Positions 46,196-54,588 of a stretch of 64,000 nt of DNA are shown in pieces. The DNA is from Zoogloea oleivorans (GTDB lineage Bacteria > Pseudomonadota > Gammaproteobacteria > Burkholderiales > Rhodocyclaceae). The stretch is taken from NCBI GenBank assembly GCA_030157785.1, contig JAOAUC010000080.1:40867-104866 (forward strand), written 5' to 3'. The notes under the pieces were generated by a model. The model saw only the letters and a list, made by a program, of their open reading frames with translations, did no database searches and had not been told where the DNA came from. The translations under genes and the position numbers were made by a program. Every line of letters begins with the position of its first letter. Within the stretch, counting starts at the first letter, position 1.

Positions 46196-46876
46196 GTGAA
46201 GCAACTCACTCTCGATCTGCACGCCGACGCACCGCCGGTGCTGGAAAACTTCGTCGCTGCGGCCAACGCCGACCTGCTCGCGGCCCTCTACGAGGCGGTT
46301 CCGGTGGCCGAAGTGCCCCAGCACCTCTTCCTGTGGGGCGACGCCGGCAGCGGCCGCAGCCACCTCTTGCGCAGCGTTGTTACCGCAGCCGCCCAGGCCG
46401 GCCGGCCGGCCTGCTATCTGCGCGCCGCCGATGTTCTCGACAGCCTGCCCCAGGCGCCGGGCCTGCTACTGGCCATCGACGACGTGGAAGCCCTCGGCCC
46501 CGACGCCCAGATCGCCCTGTTCCGCGCCTTCAACGACGCCCGCAGCCAGCGCATGACGCTGATCACCAGCGGCGCCGCAGCCCCGCTCCATCTGCACCTG
46601 CGCGAAGACCTGCGCACGCGCATCGGCCAGAGCCTGATCTTCGAAGTCAAGTCGCTCACCGACGACGACCGCAACGCCATCCTCAACGCCCAGGCCGCCA
46701 CCCGCGGCCTGCGCCTCGAGCCGGAAATCGTGCAATACCTGCTGCGCCACGGCCGCCGCGACCTATCCAGCCTGCTGCGCACCCTCGACGCCCTCGACGC
46801 GGCCTCGCTGGAGCGCAAGCGCCCCATCACCCTGCCCCTGCTGCGGGAAATCCTGCAGCGCGACGAGACACTTTAA
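46196..46876 (+). CDS. hda: DnaA inactivator Hda
   Basis: 226 residues from the GTG at 46196. The clamp-binding motif KQLTLDL sits right after the start, as in Hda, and supports this choice over the upstream frame. The AAA+ domain has Walker A WGDAGSGRSHL, Walker B LLAIDDVEAL, and a sensor-2 region near RHGRRDLSSLLRTLDALD. Hda bound to the DNA-loaded clamp stimulates hydrolysis of DnaA-ATP. purM and hda are also divergent neighbours in many beta- and gammaproteobacteria. Confidence 0.93.
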   Translation: MKQLTLDLHADAPPVLENFVAAANADLLAALYEAVPVAEVPQHLFLWGDAGSGRSHLLRSVVTAAAQAGRPACYLRAADVLDSLPQAPGLLLAIDDVEALGPDAQIALFRAFNDARSQRMTLITSGAAAPLHLHLREDLRTRIGQSLIFEVKSLTDDDRNAILNAQAATRGLRLEPEIVQYLLRHGRRDLSSLLRTLDALDAASLERKRPITLPLLREILQRDETL

Positions 46877-46882
46877 GACGCC

Positions 46883-47548
46883 ATGGAACTTGTACTTTTC
46901 GATCTGGACAACACCCTGCTCGCCGGCGACTCGGACTTCGAGTGGGCCCAATACCTGATTTCCCGCGGCGTGCTCGACAAGGAAGTCTACGAAGCCCGCA
47001 ACCAGGAATTCTTCGAACAGTACAAGGCCGGCACGCTGGATATTTTCGAGTTCCTCGACTTCCAGCTCAAACCCCTCGCCCGCCACAGCCGCGAGCAACT
47101 GGATGCCTGGCACCAGGAGTTCATGGACACGCGCATCCTTCCGATGATGACGCCGCAGTCAGTCGCGCTGGTGAAGAAGCACCTGGATTCGGGCGCCATC
47201 GTGGCCATCGTGACCGCCACCAACAGCTTCGTTACCGGCCCCATCGCCCGCGCCTTCGGCATCCCGCACCTGATCGCCACGATTCCCGCCCAGGAAAACG
47301 GCGTTTTCACCGGCAAGCCGCGTGGCATGCCGGCCTTCAAGGCAGGGAAAATCGAAAGAGTCGAAAACTGGCTGGAAAGCCTGGGCCTGTGCTGGGGGAG
47401 CTTTACGCGCAGCTGGTTCTACAGCGACTCCCACAATGACCTGCCCCTCTTGGGCAAAGTCAGCGAACCGGTGGCCGTGGACCCGGACGACACGCTCCGC
47501 GCCCACGCCACCGCCCAGGGCTGGCCGGTGATTTCCCTGCGGGACTGA
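46883..47548 (+). CDS. HAD-IB family phosphatase (SerB-like)
   Basis: 221 residues. Motif I is LFDLDNTLLAGDSD, motif II IVTATNSFVTGPIA and motif IV YSDSHNDLPLL. The long helical cap between motifs I and II is typical of the HAD-IB subfamily that includes phosphoserine phosphatase-like and histidinol-phosphatase-like enzymes. A true serB exists at 27.6 kb, so this one probably acts on a different phosphomonoester. It starts 6 bp after hda. Confidence 0.85.
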   Translation: MELVLFDLDNTLLAGDSDFEWAQYLISRGVLDKEVYEARNQEFFEQYKAGTLDIFEFLDFQLKPLARHSREQLDAWHQEFMDTRILPMMTPQSVALVKKHLDSGAIVAIVTATNSFVTGPIARAFGIPHLIATIPAQENGVFTGKPRGMPAFKAGKIERVENWLESLGLCWGSFTRSWFYSDSHNDLPLLGKVSEPVAVDPDDTLRAHATAQGWPVISLRD

Positions 47549-47562
47549 GCCCGCAAAAACGC

Positions 47563-48435
47563 TTACACGCCGTTGGCGCGGAACCACGCCAACAGGCGCT
47601 TCCAGCCATCGGCCGCGTCGTCGGCCCGGTAGCTGGGCCGGTAGTCGGCATGAAAGGCGTGGCCGGCCTCCGGGTAGACAACGAACTCGGCTTTCTTGCC
47701 GGCCTTGGCAAGCTCTTCACGCATGTCGTCCACGTCGGAAACGGGAATTCCCTGATCCTTGGCGCCATACAGCCCGAGTACCGGCGCCTGGAGGGAGGCG
47801 ACCAGATCCATCGGGTGTTTGGGTGTCATCTCGCTGGCTGTGCCGGTCAGCCTGCCGTACCAGGCAACGGCGGCTTTCAGATTCGGATTGTGGGCCGCGT
47901 AGAGCCAGCTGATCCGCCCGCCCCAGCAAAAACCGGTGATGCCCAGACGGGCCGGGTCACCGCCGTTGGCGGCCGCCCAATCGGCACAGGCATCCAGATC
48001 ACTCATCACCTGGGCATCGGGCACCCGGCTGACGATGGTGGCGAGGATTTCCGGCACACTGGCAACGCGGGAAGGGTCGCCCTGGCGCTGGAATACATTG
48101 AGCGCAATCGCCTGGTAACCCTGCCGCGCCAGACGCCGGCAGGTGTCGCGGATGTATTCGTGAAGCCCGAAGATTTCCTGCACCACCAGCACGGTTGGAA
48201 ACGGCCCCTTGCCGGCAGGCTGCACCCAGTAGGCCTTGAGCTGCACCCCGTCGGGTGCCTTGATGGTGATGTCACCAACCACCAGTCCGTCGGTGGCGGT
48301 CTGGATCACGCTCTGCCCCAGCGCCGGACGCACTGACAGGGCAAAACCGGCAGCCAGCGACGCGCCGACAAAGGTTCGGCGACTGAGTGGCAGACCAGGA
48401 ACCAGACTGTCGAAATCAGAATCCTTGACCAGCAT
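47563..48435 (-). CDS. Exported dienelactone hydrolase family protein
   Basis: 290 residues from the ATG at 48435, which has a GAGGAG site 7 bp upstream. The N-terminus carries a Tat-type motif (LSRRTFVGASLAAGFAL). The alpha/beta-hydrolase core has the Cys nucleophile in GITGFCWGGR, Asp in LGLYGAKDQGIP and His in PEAGHAFHADY. Dienelactone hydrolases cleave cyclic esters in aromatic degradation, but exported forms have unclear substrates. It converges on the HAD gene with a 14-bp gap. Confidence 0.88.
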   Translation of the reverse strand: MLVKDSDFDSLVPGLPLSRRTFVGASLAAGFALSVRPALGQSVIQTATDGLVVGDITIKAPDGVQLKAYWVQPAGKGPFPTVLVVQEIFGLHEYIRDTCRRLARQGYQAIALNVFQRQGDPSRVASVPEILATIVSRVPDAQVMSDLDACADWAAANGGDPARLGITGFCWGGRISWLYAAHNPNLKAAVAWYGRLTGTASEMTPKHPMDLVASLQAPVLGLYGAKDQGIPVSDVDDMREELAKAGKKAEFVVYPEAGHAFHADYRPSYRADDAADGWKRLLAWFRANGV

Positions 48436-48517
48436 CGGACGCTCCTCGTGAATGGGAAGGGCGCTAAGGATACTCCAAGGCGAGGTCAGAGGAGGCACGC
48501 CGCGCCCCCACCAAAAA

Positions 48518-49318
48518 CTAGCCCCAGGCTGCCAGACCAGGGGAGGCTGCCGTTACCGGACGCTCGAACCAGCCCCCATCCTGCCGAACCGGCCGGCGCA
48601 CAGCAGGCCGGGTGTCCCGATGCGCCTCTTTCGGCCCATGCTGGCGAACAAACTTCTGCATCAGGGTCACATGCTTGCCATGCACATGGATCAGGCCGCC
48701 ATCGGAGAGCTCACGAAAAATCCGCGACAGGGTTTCAGGAGTAAAGCCGAGTCGAGCGGCCAACACATGCTTGGGAATTTCCAGCTCAAGCAGCACATCC
48801 TGAACCTGCGCCAGTGCCGGCCCGGCAAGACGTACAAGATAGTCCACCACCTTGGCCGTGCCGGACTGGAAGCAGTCGGCAGCAATGTCGCGCTCGATCG
48901 ACGATTGCCGCTCGGCCATCGCACCGAGCATGCGGCGCGACACGCCCACATCCTGCTCGATGGCGCGGTACACCCCTTCGCGCCCCACCGCCAGCAACAC
49001 CACCGGCGTTACTGTTTCAACCGATGACATGTAGGGCGCGTCACCAAACAGCTCGGCCACGCCGAATATCTGGCGCGGTGAAAGAATCTCGATCACCTTC
49101 TCGCCGCCGTCCTGAGACGACACCGCTACTTTCAGGTGGCCAGACATCACGTGATACAAACCCCGGGGGCGATCGCCGGCGGCATAGATGACATGCCCCT
49201 TGGGAAGGCTGAGGACCTGGGATGAACGGGCGACGTCCCCCACGATGGCAGACGGCAAACCACGGAACAGGGCTATCTCGCCCAGCACCAATGAGAGATC
49301 ATCAAGACTCGTTTGCAT
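48518..49318 (-). CDS. Crp/Fnr-family transcriptional regulator
   Basis: About 266 residues if the ATG at 49318 is used (ATG codons also at 49321 and 49339). A cyclic-nucleotide-binding-like beta-roll (KGHVIYAAGDRPRGLYHVMSGHLKVAV) precedes a dimer helix and a helix-turn-helix with the recognition segment TPETLSRIFRELSDGG, whose E-x-x-SR matches FNR-type DNA contacts (TTGAT half-sites). The N-terminal [4Fe-4S] cysteines of FNR are missing. A roughly 45-residue basic C-terminal extension is unusual. A TTGAT-N4-ATCAG site lies about 100 bp upstream, between it and narX. Confidence 0.88.
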   Translation of the reverse strand: MQTSLDDLSLVLGEIALFRGLPSAIVGDVARSSQVLSLPKGHVIYAAGDRPRGLYHVMSGHLKVAVSSQDGGEKVIEILSPRQIFGVAELFGDAPYMSSVETVTPVVLLAVGREGVYRAIEQDVGVSRRMLGAMAERQSSIERDIAADCFQSGTAKVVDYLVRLAGPALAQVQDVLLELEIPKHVLAARLGFTPETLSRIFRELSDGGLIHVHGKHVTLMQKFVRQHGPKEAHRDTRPAVRRPVRQDGGWFERPVTAASPGLAAWG

Positions 49319-49415
49319 CATTTTCCTCGCAGAACTCAAGCTGGGACCGCGCCTGAAAGTGAGTGGAGATCCCGTTGTATGGACTTTAGTCTAGGAGCTG
49401 AACCGGGGCTGGAAT

Positions 49416-49429
49416 TTGATCTAGATCAG
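49416..49429. promoter_or_regulatory. FNR/Crp-type box between the regulator and narX
   Basis: TTGAT-CTAG-ATCAG matches the FNR consensus TTGAT-N4-ATCAA at 9 of 10 fixed positions. It is 98 bp from the regulator start and 258 bp from narX, so autoregulation is the simplest reading. The rest of the 348-bp gap is AT-rich (for example AAAAAACAACAATAAATATC around 49490) and contains no gene I can support. Confidence 0.6.
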
Positions 49430-49686
49430 ATGCAGACAGGTACCCAAAACAGGGAAAATACCTCAAAGGGAGTATGGCAACAATGACTAAAAAACAACAA
49501 TAAATATCTGTTTTTTAATACAAAAATCAACTCCGCCCAAACTGGCAAATAGCATGCTGAAAATCATAGGGAGCCATTTCCCCTACTCCCCTTTTTCCAG
49601 TCGAACGAGCCTCTTTGCGCAAGCAGTCGGCGGCTTCCCTGCCCCAGAATTGCGCCGCGAGCCCTTTATGAACATGGAGACCAAGA

Positions 49687-51609
49687 TTGAGCACCCCGCC
49701 ACTGCCTGACGGCTCCCCTTCCCATTCCGCGCGCAAGCCGGGCGGCCCGTCCGCCGTGCTCCGGCTCGGCGCCTGGATTGCCGCCATTGCCTGCCTCGCC
49801 GTGGTCTCCATCCTGGCCTCCATCACGGTCGCCGAACTCTCATCCGGCGAGGCGCGGGCCATCAACCTCGCCGGCTCCCTGCGCATGCAGTCCTATGTGA
49901 TTCATGCAGCAGTTGGACAACACGGTCAGGGCCTGCACGGCTCGCCCAACTTCGAGCAGGCCCTGGCCGACTTCGACGGACGCTTCCGCAACCCGGCCCT
50001 CGTGCGGATACTTCCGTCCAGCGCCGATGATCCGGTGCGCCTCGCCTACGAGGGCGTCGGAGCGTTCTGGCAGGAGCGCTTCCGCCCCTCCGCCCTGCGG
50101 GCCATCAAGGATCCGGCGGCGACCCCGCTGCTGCAGGCGGACACGGCGGAAATCGTGCGACGCATCGACGGCCTGGTTGTTCTGGTCGAGGAAGGCCTGG
50201 AAGCCAAGCTGCAACTCCTGCGCCTGGTACAGGGTGTATCGCTGGTCCTGCTGCTGATCGTTGGCGCCATTGCGGTCTTCCAGCTCAAGACCCACGTGCT
50301 GCATCCCCTCGACGCGCTCCTCAGCTCCGCGCGACGCGTCCGCCGGGGCGACTTCAGCGTGCGCGTTCCACCGCGGGAGCCGGACGAGTTGGGGCAACTC
50401 GGCGAAGCCTTCAATTTCATGGTGGAGGATCTGTCACGGATCTACGCCCAGCTTGAAAACCGGGTCCAGGAGAAAACCGAAGCGCTGGCCCGCAGCAACC
50501 AGTCCCTCAAACTGCTTTACCGCACCACCCGGGCACTTTCCGAACGGGCGGTGACCCGCAGCACCCTGCTCCAGCTACTGCAGGAAGTGGAGCAGGTCAT
50601 CGGTATTCGCTCCGGCGCCCTGTGCCTTCACAAGGGCGGCGAGATCGACATCGCCGCCGTCAGCGGGTCGCTGGCCCCCGCGCAACTGGAAGCCCTGTGC
50701 CGGGCCGGTTGTCGGGGCTGCATGGACGACGACGAACTGGCAGAAAGCGTAACAACGATGGAAAGCGGGAGCGGCAGCCGAACCATCTCGGTCCCGCTCT
50801 TTGACGGCACCCGCAACCATGGCGCCATGGTCCTCGTGCAGGCCGATGGCGAGACCCTTGAAGCGTGGCAGATTGAACTGCTCGAAACCGTTGGCCGCCA
50901 CATCGGCGGAGCCCTGGCCACCACCCAGCGCAACGAGGAACGCAACCGCCTGGCCCTCCTTGACGAGCGCTCGGCGATCGCCCGGGAGCTCCATGACTCC
51001 CTGGCCCAGTCCCTGTCCTACCTGAAGATCCAGGTCACCCGCCTGCAGAGCATGCTCAGCCGCAATCCGACGCCGGAGCCGGTGAACGACGTGGTCCGCG
51101 AACTGCGCGACGGCCTCAACGAAGCCTACCGCCAGCTCCGGGAGCTCCTCACCACCTTTCGCCTGCGCATCGACGGGCGCGGCCTGTCAGCCGCCATCGA
51201 CGACACCGTGCAGGAATTCCGCCGTCGCACCGGCACCACCATCGTGCTCGGCAATCGTCTCGGCGGCATCACGCTGGCACCAAACCGCGAAATCCACGTC
51301 CTGCAGATCATTCGCGAGGCGCTTTCCAACATCGAGCGCCATGCCCAAGCCCAGCACGTCTCGGTCACCCTCGAAAACAATGGCGCCGACCTGCAGGTCA
51401 CCGTGGAAGATGACGGCATCGGCATCGACCAGAACACCATCCCGCTGCACCGCTACGGCATCGTGATCATGCGTGACCGGGCCCAGAGCCTCGACGGCGA
51501 GCTCGCCATGCAACCCGGCACCCACGGCGGCACGCGGGTCGAACTGCGCTTTCCCGCCACCGCCCCCCTTCACGACACCAACCCGCCCGCCCAAGGAAGC
51601 ACCCCATGA
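49687..51609 (+). CDS. narX: Nitrate/nitrite sensor histidine kinase, NarX type
   Basis: 640 residues with a TTG start preceded by GGAG at a good distance. Membrane segment 1 is about 28-48. The periplasmic P-box ARAINLAGSLRMQSY at 56-70 is the nitrate-binding helix of NarX/NarQ. Membrane segment 2 (about 180-198) leads to HAMP, a GAF-like region with Cys338, Cys342 and Cys345, and the HisKA_3 phospho-acceptor His436 in IARELHDSLAQSLS, then a HATPase with DDGIGID. The narL stop-start overlap shows its partner. It senses nitrate and phosphorylates NarL. Confidence 0.93.
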   Translation: MSTPPLPDGSPSHSARKPGGPSAVLRLGAWIAAIACLAVVSILASITVAELSSGEARAINLAGSLRMQSYVIHAAVGQHGQGLHGSPNFEQALADFDGRFRNPALVRILPSSADDPVRLAYEGVGAFWQERFRPSALRAIKDPAATPLLQADTAEIVRRIDGLVVLVEEGLEAKLQLLRLVQGVSLVLLLIVGAIAVFQLKTHVLHPLDALLSSARRVRRGDFSVRVPPREPDELGQLGEAFNFMVEDLSRIYAQLENRVQEKTEALARSNQSLKLLYRTTRALSERAVTRSTLLQLLQEVEQVIGIRSGALCLHKGGEIDIAAVSGSLAPAQLEALCRAGCRGCMDDDELAESVTTMESGSGSRTISVPLFDGTRNHGAMVLVQADGETLEAWQIELLETVGRHIGGALATTQRNEERNRLALLDERSAIARELHDSLAQSLSYLKIQVTRLQSMLSRNPTPEPVNDVVRELRDGLNEAYRQLRELLTTFRLRIDGRGLSAAIDDTVQEFRRRTGTTIVLGNRLGGITLAPNREIHVLQIIREALSNIERHAQAQHVSVTLENNGADLQVTVEDDGIGIDQNTIPLHRYGIVIMRDRAQSLDGELAMQPGTHGGTRVELRFPATAPLHDTNPPAQGSTP

Positions 51610-52259
51610 ATACCCCGGCCCTCAGCACCGTCATCATCATCGACGACCACCCCCTGTTCCGCAAAGGCGTCTCCCAGCTGATCGCCCTCAACGACGAGCT
51701 GCACCTGATCGGCGAGGCATCCAGCGGCGAAGAAGGCCTGGAACTGGCCAAGGCCCTGGAGCCGGACCTGATCCTCCTCGACCTCAACATGAAGGGCATG
51801 AACGGCATCGAAACCCTGCGCGCCCTGCGCGAGGCCGATCTGGCCGCCCGCATCCTGATCCTCACCGTCTCCGACGCCGCCGACGATCTGGTTGCGGCGA
51901 TCCGCGCCGGCGCCGACGGCTATCTGCTGAAGGACATGGAACCGGAAGAGCTTCTCGACCGCATCGTCGAAGCCCAACGCGGGCGCATCGTCATCAGCGA
52001 AAGCCTCAACGGCCTCCTCGCCCGCTCCCTGCGCGACGAAGCCCAGGCCGCCGAACGCAGCCTCGCTCATCTCACCGAGCGGGAAAAGGACATCCTCGGC
52101 TGTCTCGCCAGCGGCCTGTCGAACAAGCTCATCGCCCGCGACCTGAACATCGCCGAAGGCACTGTGAAGGTGCACATCAAGAACCTGCTCAAGAAACTGA
52201 AGTTCCGCTCCCGCCTCGAAGCCGCCGTCTGGGCCATCGACCAGAACCTGCGAACCTAG
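51606..52259 (+). CDS. narL: Nitrate/nitrite response regulator NarL
   Basis: 217 residues. The receiver domain has acidic residues DD13-14, phospho-acceptor Asp59 (LILLDLNMKG) and Lys in LLKDMEPEE. A linker leads to a LuxR-type helix-turn-helix (LTEREKDILGCLASGLSNKLIARDLN). It overlaps narX by 4 bp. It should control nitrate respiration genes, none of which are in the window. Confidence 0.94.
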   Translation: MNTPALSTVIIIDDHPLFRKGVSQLIALNDELHLIGEASSGEEGLELAKALEPDLILLDLNMKGMNGIETLRALREADLAARILILTVSDAADDLVAAIRAGADGYLLKDMEPEELLDRIVEAQRGRIVISESLNGLLARSLRDEAQAAERSLAHLTEREKDILGCLASGLSNKLIARDLNIAEGTVKVHIKNLLKKLKFRSRLEAAVWAIDQNLRT

Positions 52260-52339
52260 TCATGTAAAATTGAAATCGTCATAGCCTGCCGGCTCGTACG
52301 GTGAGCTCAAAACGCTGCCCATCCCTTTCGGAGTCTGAT

Positions 52340-52636
52340 TTGATTTTTTCCTGGTTTAACGCAGCCGAGGCGGAAAAAACCGCCGGCACCCTCGCCGAAA
52401 ACTTTGCCAAGGGCTTTCCCGTTGCCCAGGTCAAGTCCGACAAAAAGAGCCAGATGCGCAAGGAGAAAGCCGCGCAGGCTCTCTTCTTCCAGGCGCAGGC
52501 CTTCGCCAAGGGCAACCGTCTGAACATCTACAAGAAAGCCCGCTTTGGCCAGGCTTTTCAGAGGCGCCTGGCGGAACTGGGCTACGACGATGAATTCTCC
52601 CGCGCCCTGACTCAGGAAGTGCTGGTGGCACTGTGA
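52340..52636 (+). CDS. Small basic protein of unknown function
   Basis: 98 residues if the TTG at 52340 is the start; CGGAG lies 6 bp before it. A GTG at 52301 in the same frame would give 111 residues, without a clear ribosome site. The sequence is hydrophilic, helical and Lys/Ala rich (QMRKEKAAQALFFQAQAFAKG) with no signal peptide or recognised domain. It sits between narL and the TPR gene on the same strand. Confidence 0.55.
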   Translation: MIFSWFNAAEAEKTAGTLAENFAKGFPVAQVKSDKKSQMRKEKAAQALFFQAQAFAKGNRLNIYKKARFGQAFQRRLAELGYDDEFSRALTQEVLVAL

Positions 52637-52670
52637 AGACCGCAGGCTCGGGTGGCGCGCACAACGGAGA

Positions 52671-54353
52671 ATGTCAGCCGTGCTGAAACGTCTGGTATCC
52701 CTCTTTCGCCTGAAAATGGCTGAAGCCGCCCAGAACAACACCGTTCCCCATCAAGTCACGCCAGCTCTTGTCGAGGGGCTCAGCGCGGAGGACTGGCAGA
52801 GCCGCGGCAACCAGCACATTGACCAGGACAACTTCGCCGAGGCCGAACGTTGCTACCGCAAGGCAATCGCCGCCAACCCCGCCTACGCCAAGGCGCACAA
52901 CAACCTCGGGCTGACACTCAAGGCAGCAGGCCGGATCGGTATGGCACGGGAGCATCTGCTCCGTGCTGCGGCCCTTGATCCGACGCTCTACCAGGCCCAG
53001 CTCAACCTCGGCGAAATCGCCCGCGAGCAAGGCGACTTCCGGATTGCCGCGGGGTATTTCGAGCGCTGCCTGGATATCGACCCTGATGGCGAAGACACAC
53101 TGCTCAGCCTTGTGTACGTGCTCTTCCGCGACAAACAGTCCGACAAGGCAAAACGTTTGCTCGAAGAAGCGCTCGCCAAGCGTCCCGACTCCCTGAACCT
53201 GCACTTCTACCTGGGCAATCTCTCCAAGGAAACGTCAGACCTCGAGCGCGCCAGGCTTGAATACGAGCGCTGCCTCACCCTCGATCCAGACTTCTGGCAG
53301 GCCATCTTCAACCTGGGCCTGGTGCATCAGCAGCGCCAGGACTGGAATGCCGCCAAGACCCTGCTCCGCCAGGCAGCCGAAGTGCCCGGGCAAGGCAGCG
53401 GCGTGCTGGCGCTGGGTGAGTTGTTATTGTTGCTGGGCGAACTGCCGGAAGGCTTCTCCCTGCTCGAGCAGCGCTTTGACTGCGGGAAGCCTGAATATGC
53501 TTACCTCCCGGAGATGCTCACCCGCTTCGGCAACACGCCCCGCTGGCAAGGCGAGCCCCTGGCAGGCAAAAGGTTGCTCGTATGGGCCGAACAGGGGCTG
53601 GGTGACACGCTGATGATGGCCCGCTACCTGCCCCGGTTAAAGGCCCTCGGCGCCGCTAAGCTCGTGGTTTATTGCCAGTCGCACCTGGTCAGGGTTTTTG
53701 AAGGCATGGGCGATGTGGACGTGGTGGAGAGCCAGACCAGCACCGCCATCGCGTCGGCATTCGACCTGCATTGCTCGATGATGAGCCTGCCCCACCTGCT
53801 GCATACCGGACTCGACACGGTGCCCGCCAAGGTGCCTTACCTGTTGGTACCAGACGAGCAAAAGACCACATGGGCGCCACGCCTTGCGGCCCTCGACGGG
53901 CTCAAGGTCGGGCTGGCATGGGCCGGCAATCCAATGCTCACGAAGGACGCCCTGCGCAGCATTCCCCTGCGCCAATGGGCACCCATCCTGGCGGTAGAAG
54001 GCGTCTCTTTCGTCAGCCTGCAAAAGAGCGAAGCGTCCGCTCAACTGACTGGCACGAATGCGCCCATTGCCGACTGGATGAACGAGAGCAAGGACCTGCT
54101 GGACACCGCAGCCCTGATCGCCAACCTTGATCTGGTCATCTGCGTCGACACCTCCATCGCCCACCTCGCCGGCGCCCTTGGCAAGCCGGTATGGCTGCTC
54201 AACCGACACGAATCCGAATGGCGCTGGCTTCTCGACAGGACGGATTCGCCCTGGTACCCGACTATGCAGATTTTTCGCCAGCACGCGGAGCACGACTGGC
54301 GCGGGAGCCTGGAGGAAGTCGCCACCTCGCTGAAGACGCTGGCTGGAACATAA
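52671..54353 (+). CDS. TPR protein with C-terminal glycosyltransferase-9-like domain
   Basis: 560 residues. The N-terminal half (about 45-260) has tetratricopeptide repeats (AERCYRKAIAANPAYAKAHNNLG, ARLEYERCLTLDPDFWQAIFNLG). The C-terminal half resembles the glycosyltransferase-like domain of SPINDLY/GT9-type proteins (LLVWAEQGLGDTLMMARYL, VGLAWAGNP, VDTSIAHLAGALGKPVW). Proteins of this architecture are linked to glycosylation of flagellin or surface polymers, but the acceptor here is unknown. A strong terminator follows. Confidence 0.85.
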   Translation: MSAVLKRLVSLFRLKMAEAAQNNTVPHQVTPALVEGLSAEDWQSRGNQHIDQDNFAEAERCYRKAIAANPAYAKAHNNLGLTLKAAGRIGMAREHLLRAAALDPTLYQAQLNLGEIAREQGDFRIAAGYFERCLDIDPDGEDTLLSLVYVLFRDKQSDKAKRLLEEALAKRPDSLNLHFYLGNLSKETSDLERARLEYERCLTLDPDFWQAIFNLGLVHQQRQDWNAAKTLLRQAAEVPGQGSGVLALGELLLLLGELPEGFSLLEQRFDCGKPEYAYLPEMLTRFGNTPRWQGEPLAGKRLLVWAEQGLGDTLMMARYLPRLKALGAAKLVVYCQSHLVRVFEGMGDVDVVESQTSTAIASAFDLHCSMMSLPHLLHTGLDTVPAKVPYLLVPDEQKTTWAPRLAALDGLKVGLAWAGNPMLTKDALRSIPLRQWAPILAVEGVSFVSLQKSEASAQLTGTNAPIADWMNESKDLLDTAALIANLDLVICVDTSIAHLAGALGKPVWLLNRHESEWRWLLDRTDSPWYPTMQIFRQHAEHDWRGSLEEVATSLKTLAGT

Positions 54354-54380
54354 AGGTCGGCGAGGGTCGATGTAGACGTA

Positions 54381-54407
54381 AAAAAGCGCCCCGGAAGGCG
54401 CTTTTTT
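54381..54407 (+). terminator. Intrinsic terminator at the island border
   Basis: AAAAAGCGCC-CCGGAA-GGCGCTTTTTT, an 8- to 10-bp stem with a six-T tail, 27 bp after the TPR gene stop. It works in either orientation. The DNA after it becomes AT-richer and carries the integrase. Confidence 0.9.
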
Positions 54408-54588
54408 ACTTGATGCTTTGGCGGAAAGGGTGTCCGCTTAAATAGGACTCAATCCGCGCCAATCACGTCCAAAATATTATTTCAATTAGTTGTTTTATAT
54501 AACTTATTCATCCAAGACCGTCCAACCCCGCCTAGTTGAAGCCAGCGTTCTATGGCATGCTAGATGGCAGGCTAACGAGGAACCTGCC

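Noticed and set aside
54408..54588. tRNA gene as integrase attachment site
   Set aside because: No cloverleaf or CCA-type 3' end could be found between the terminator and the integrase.
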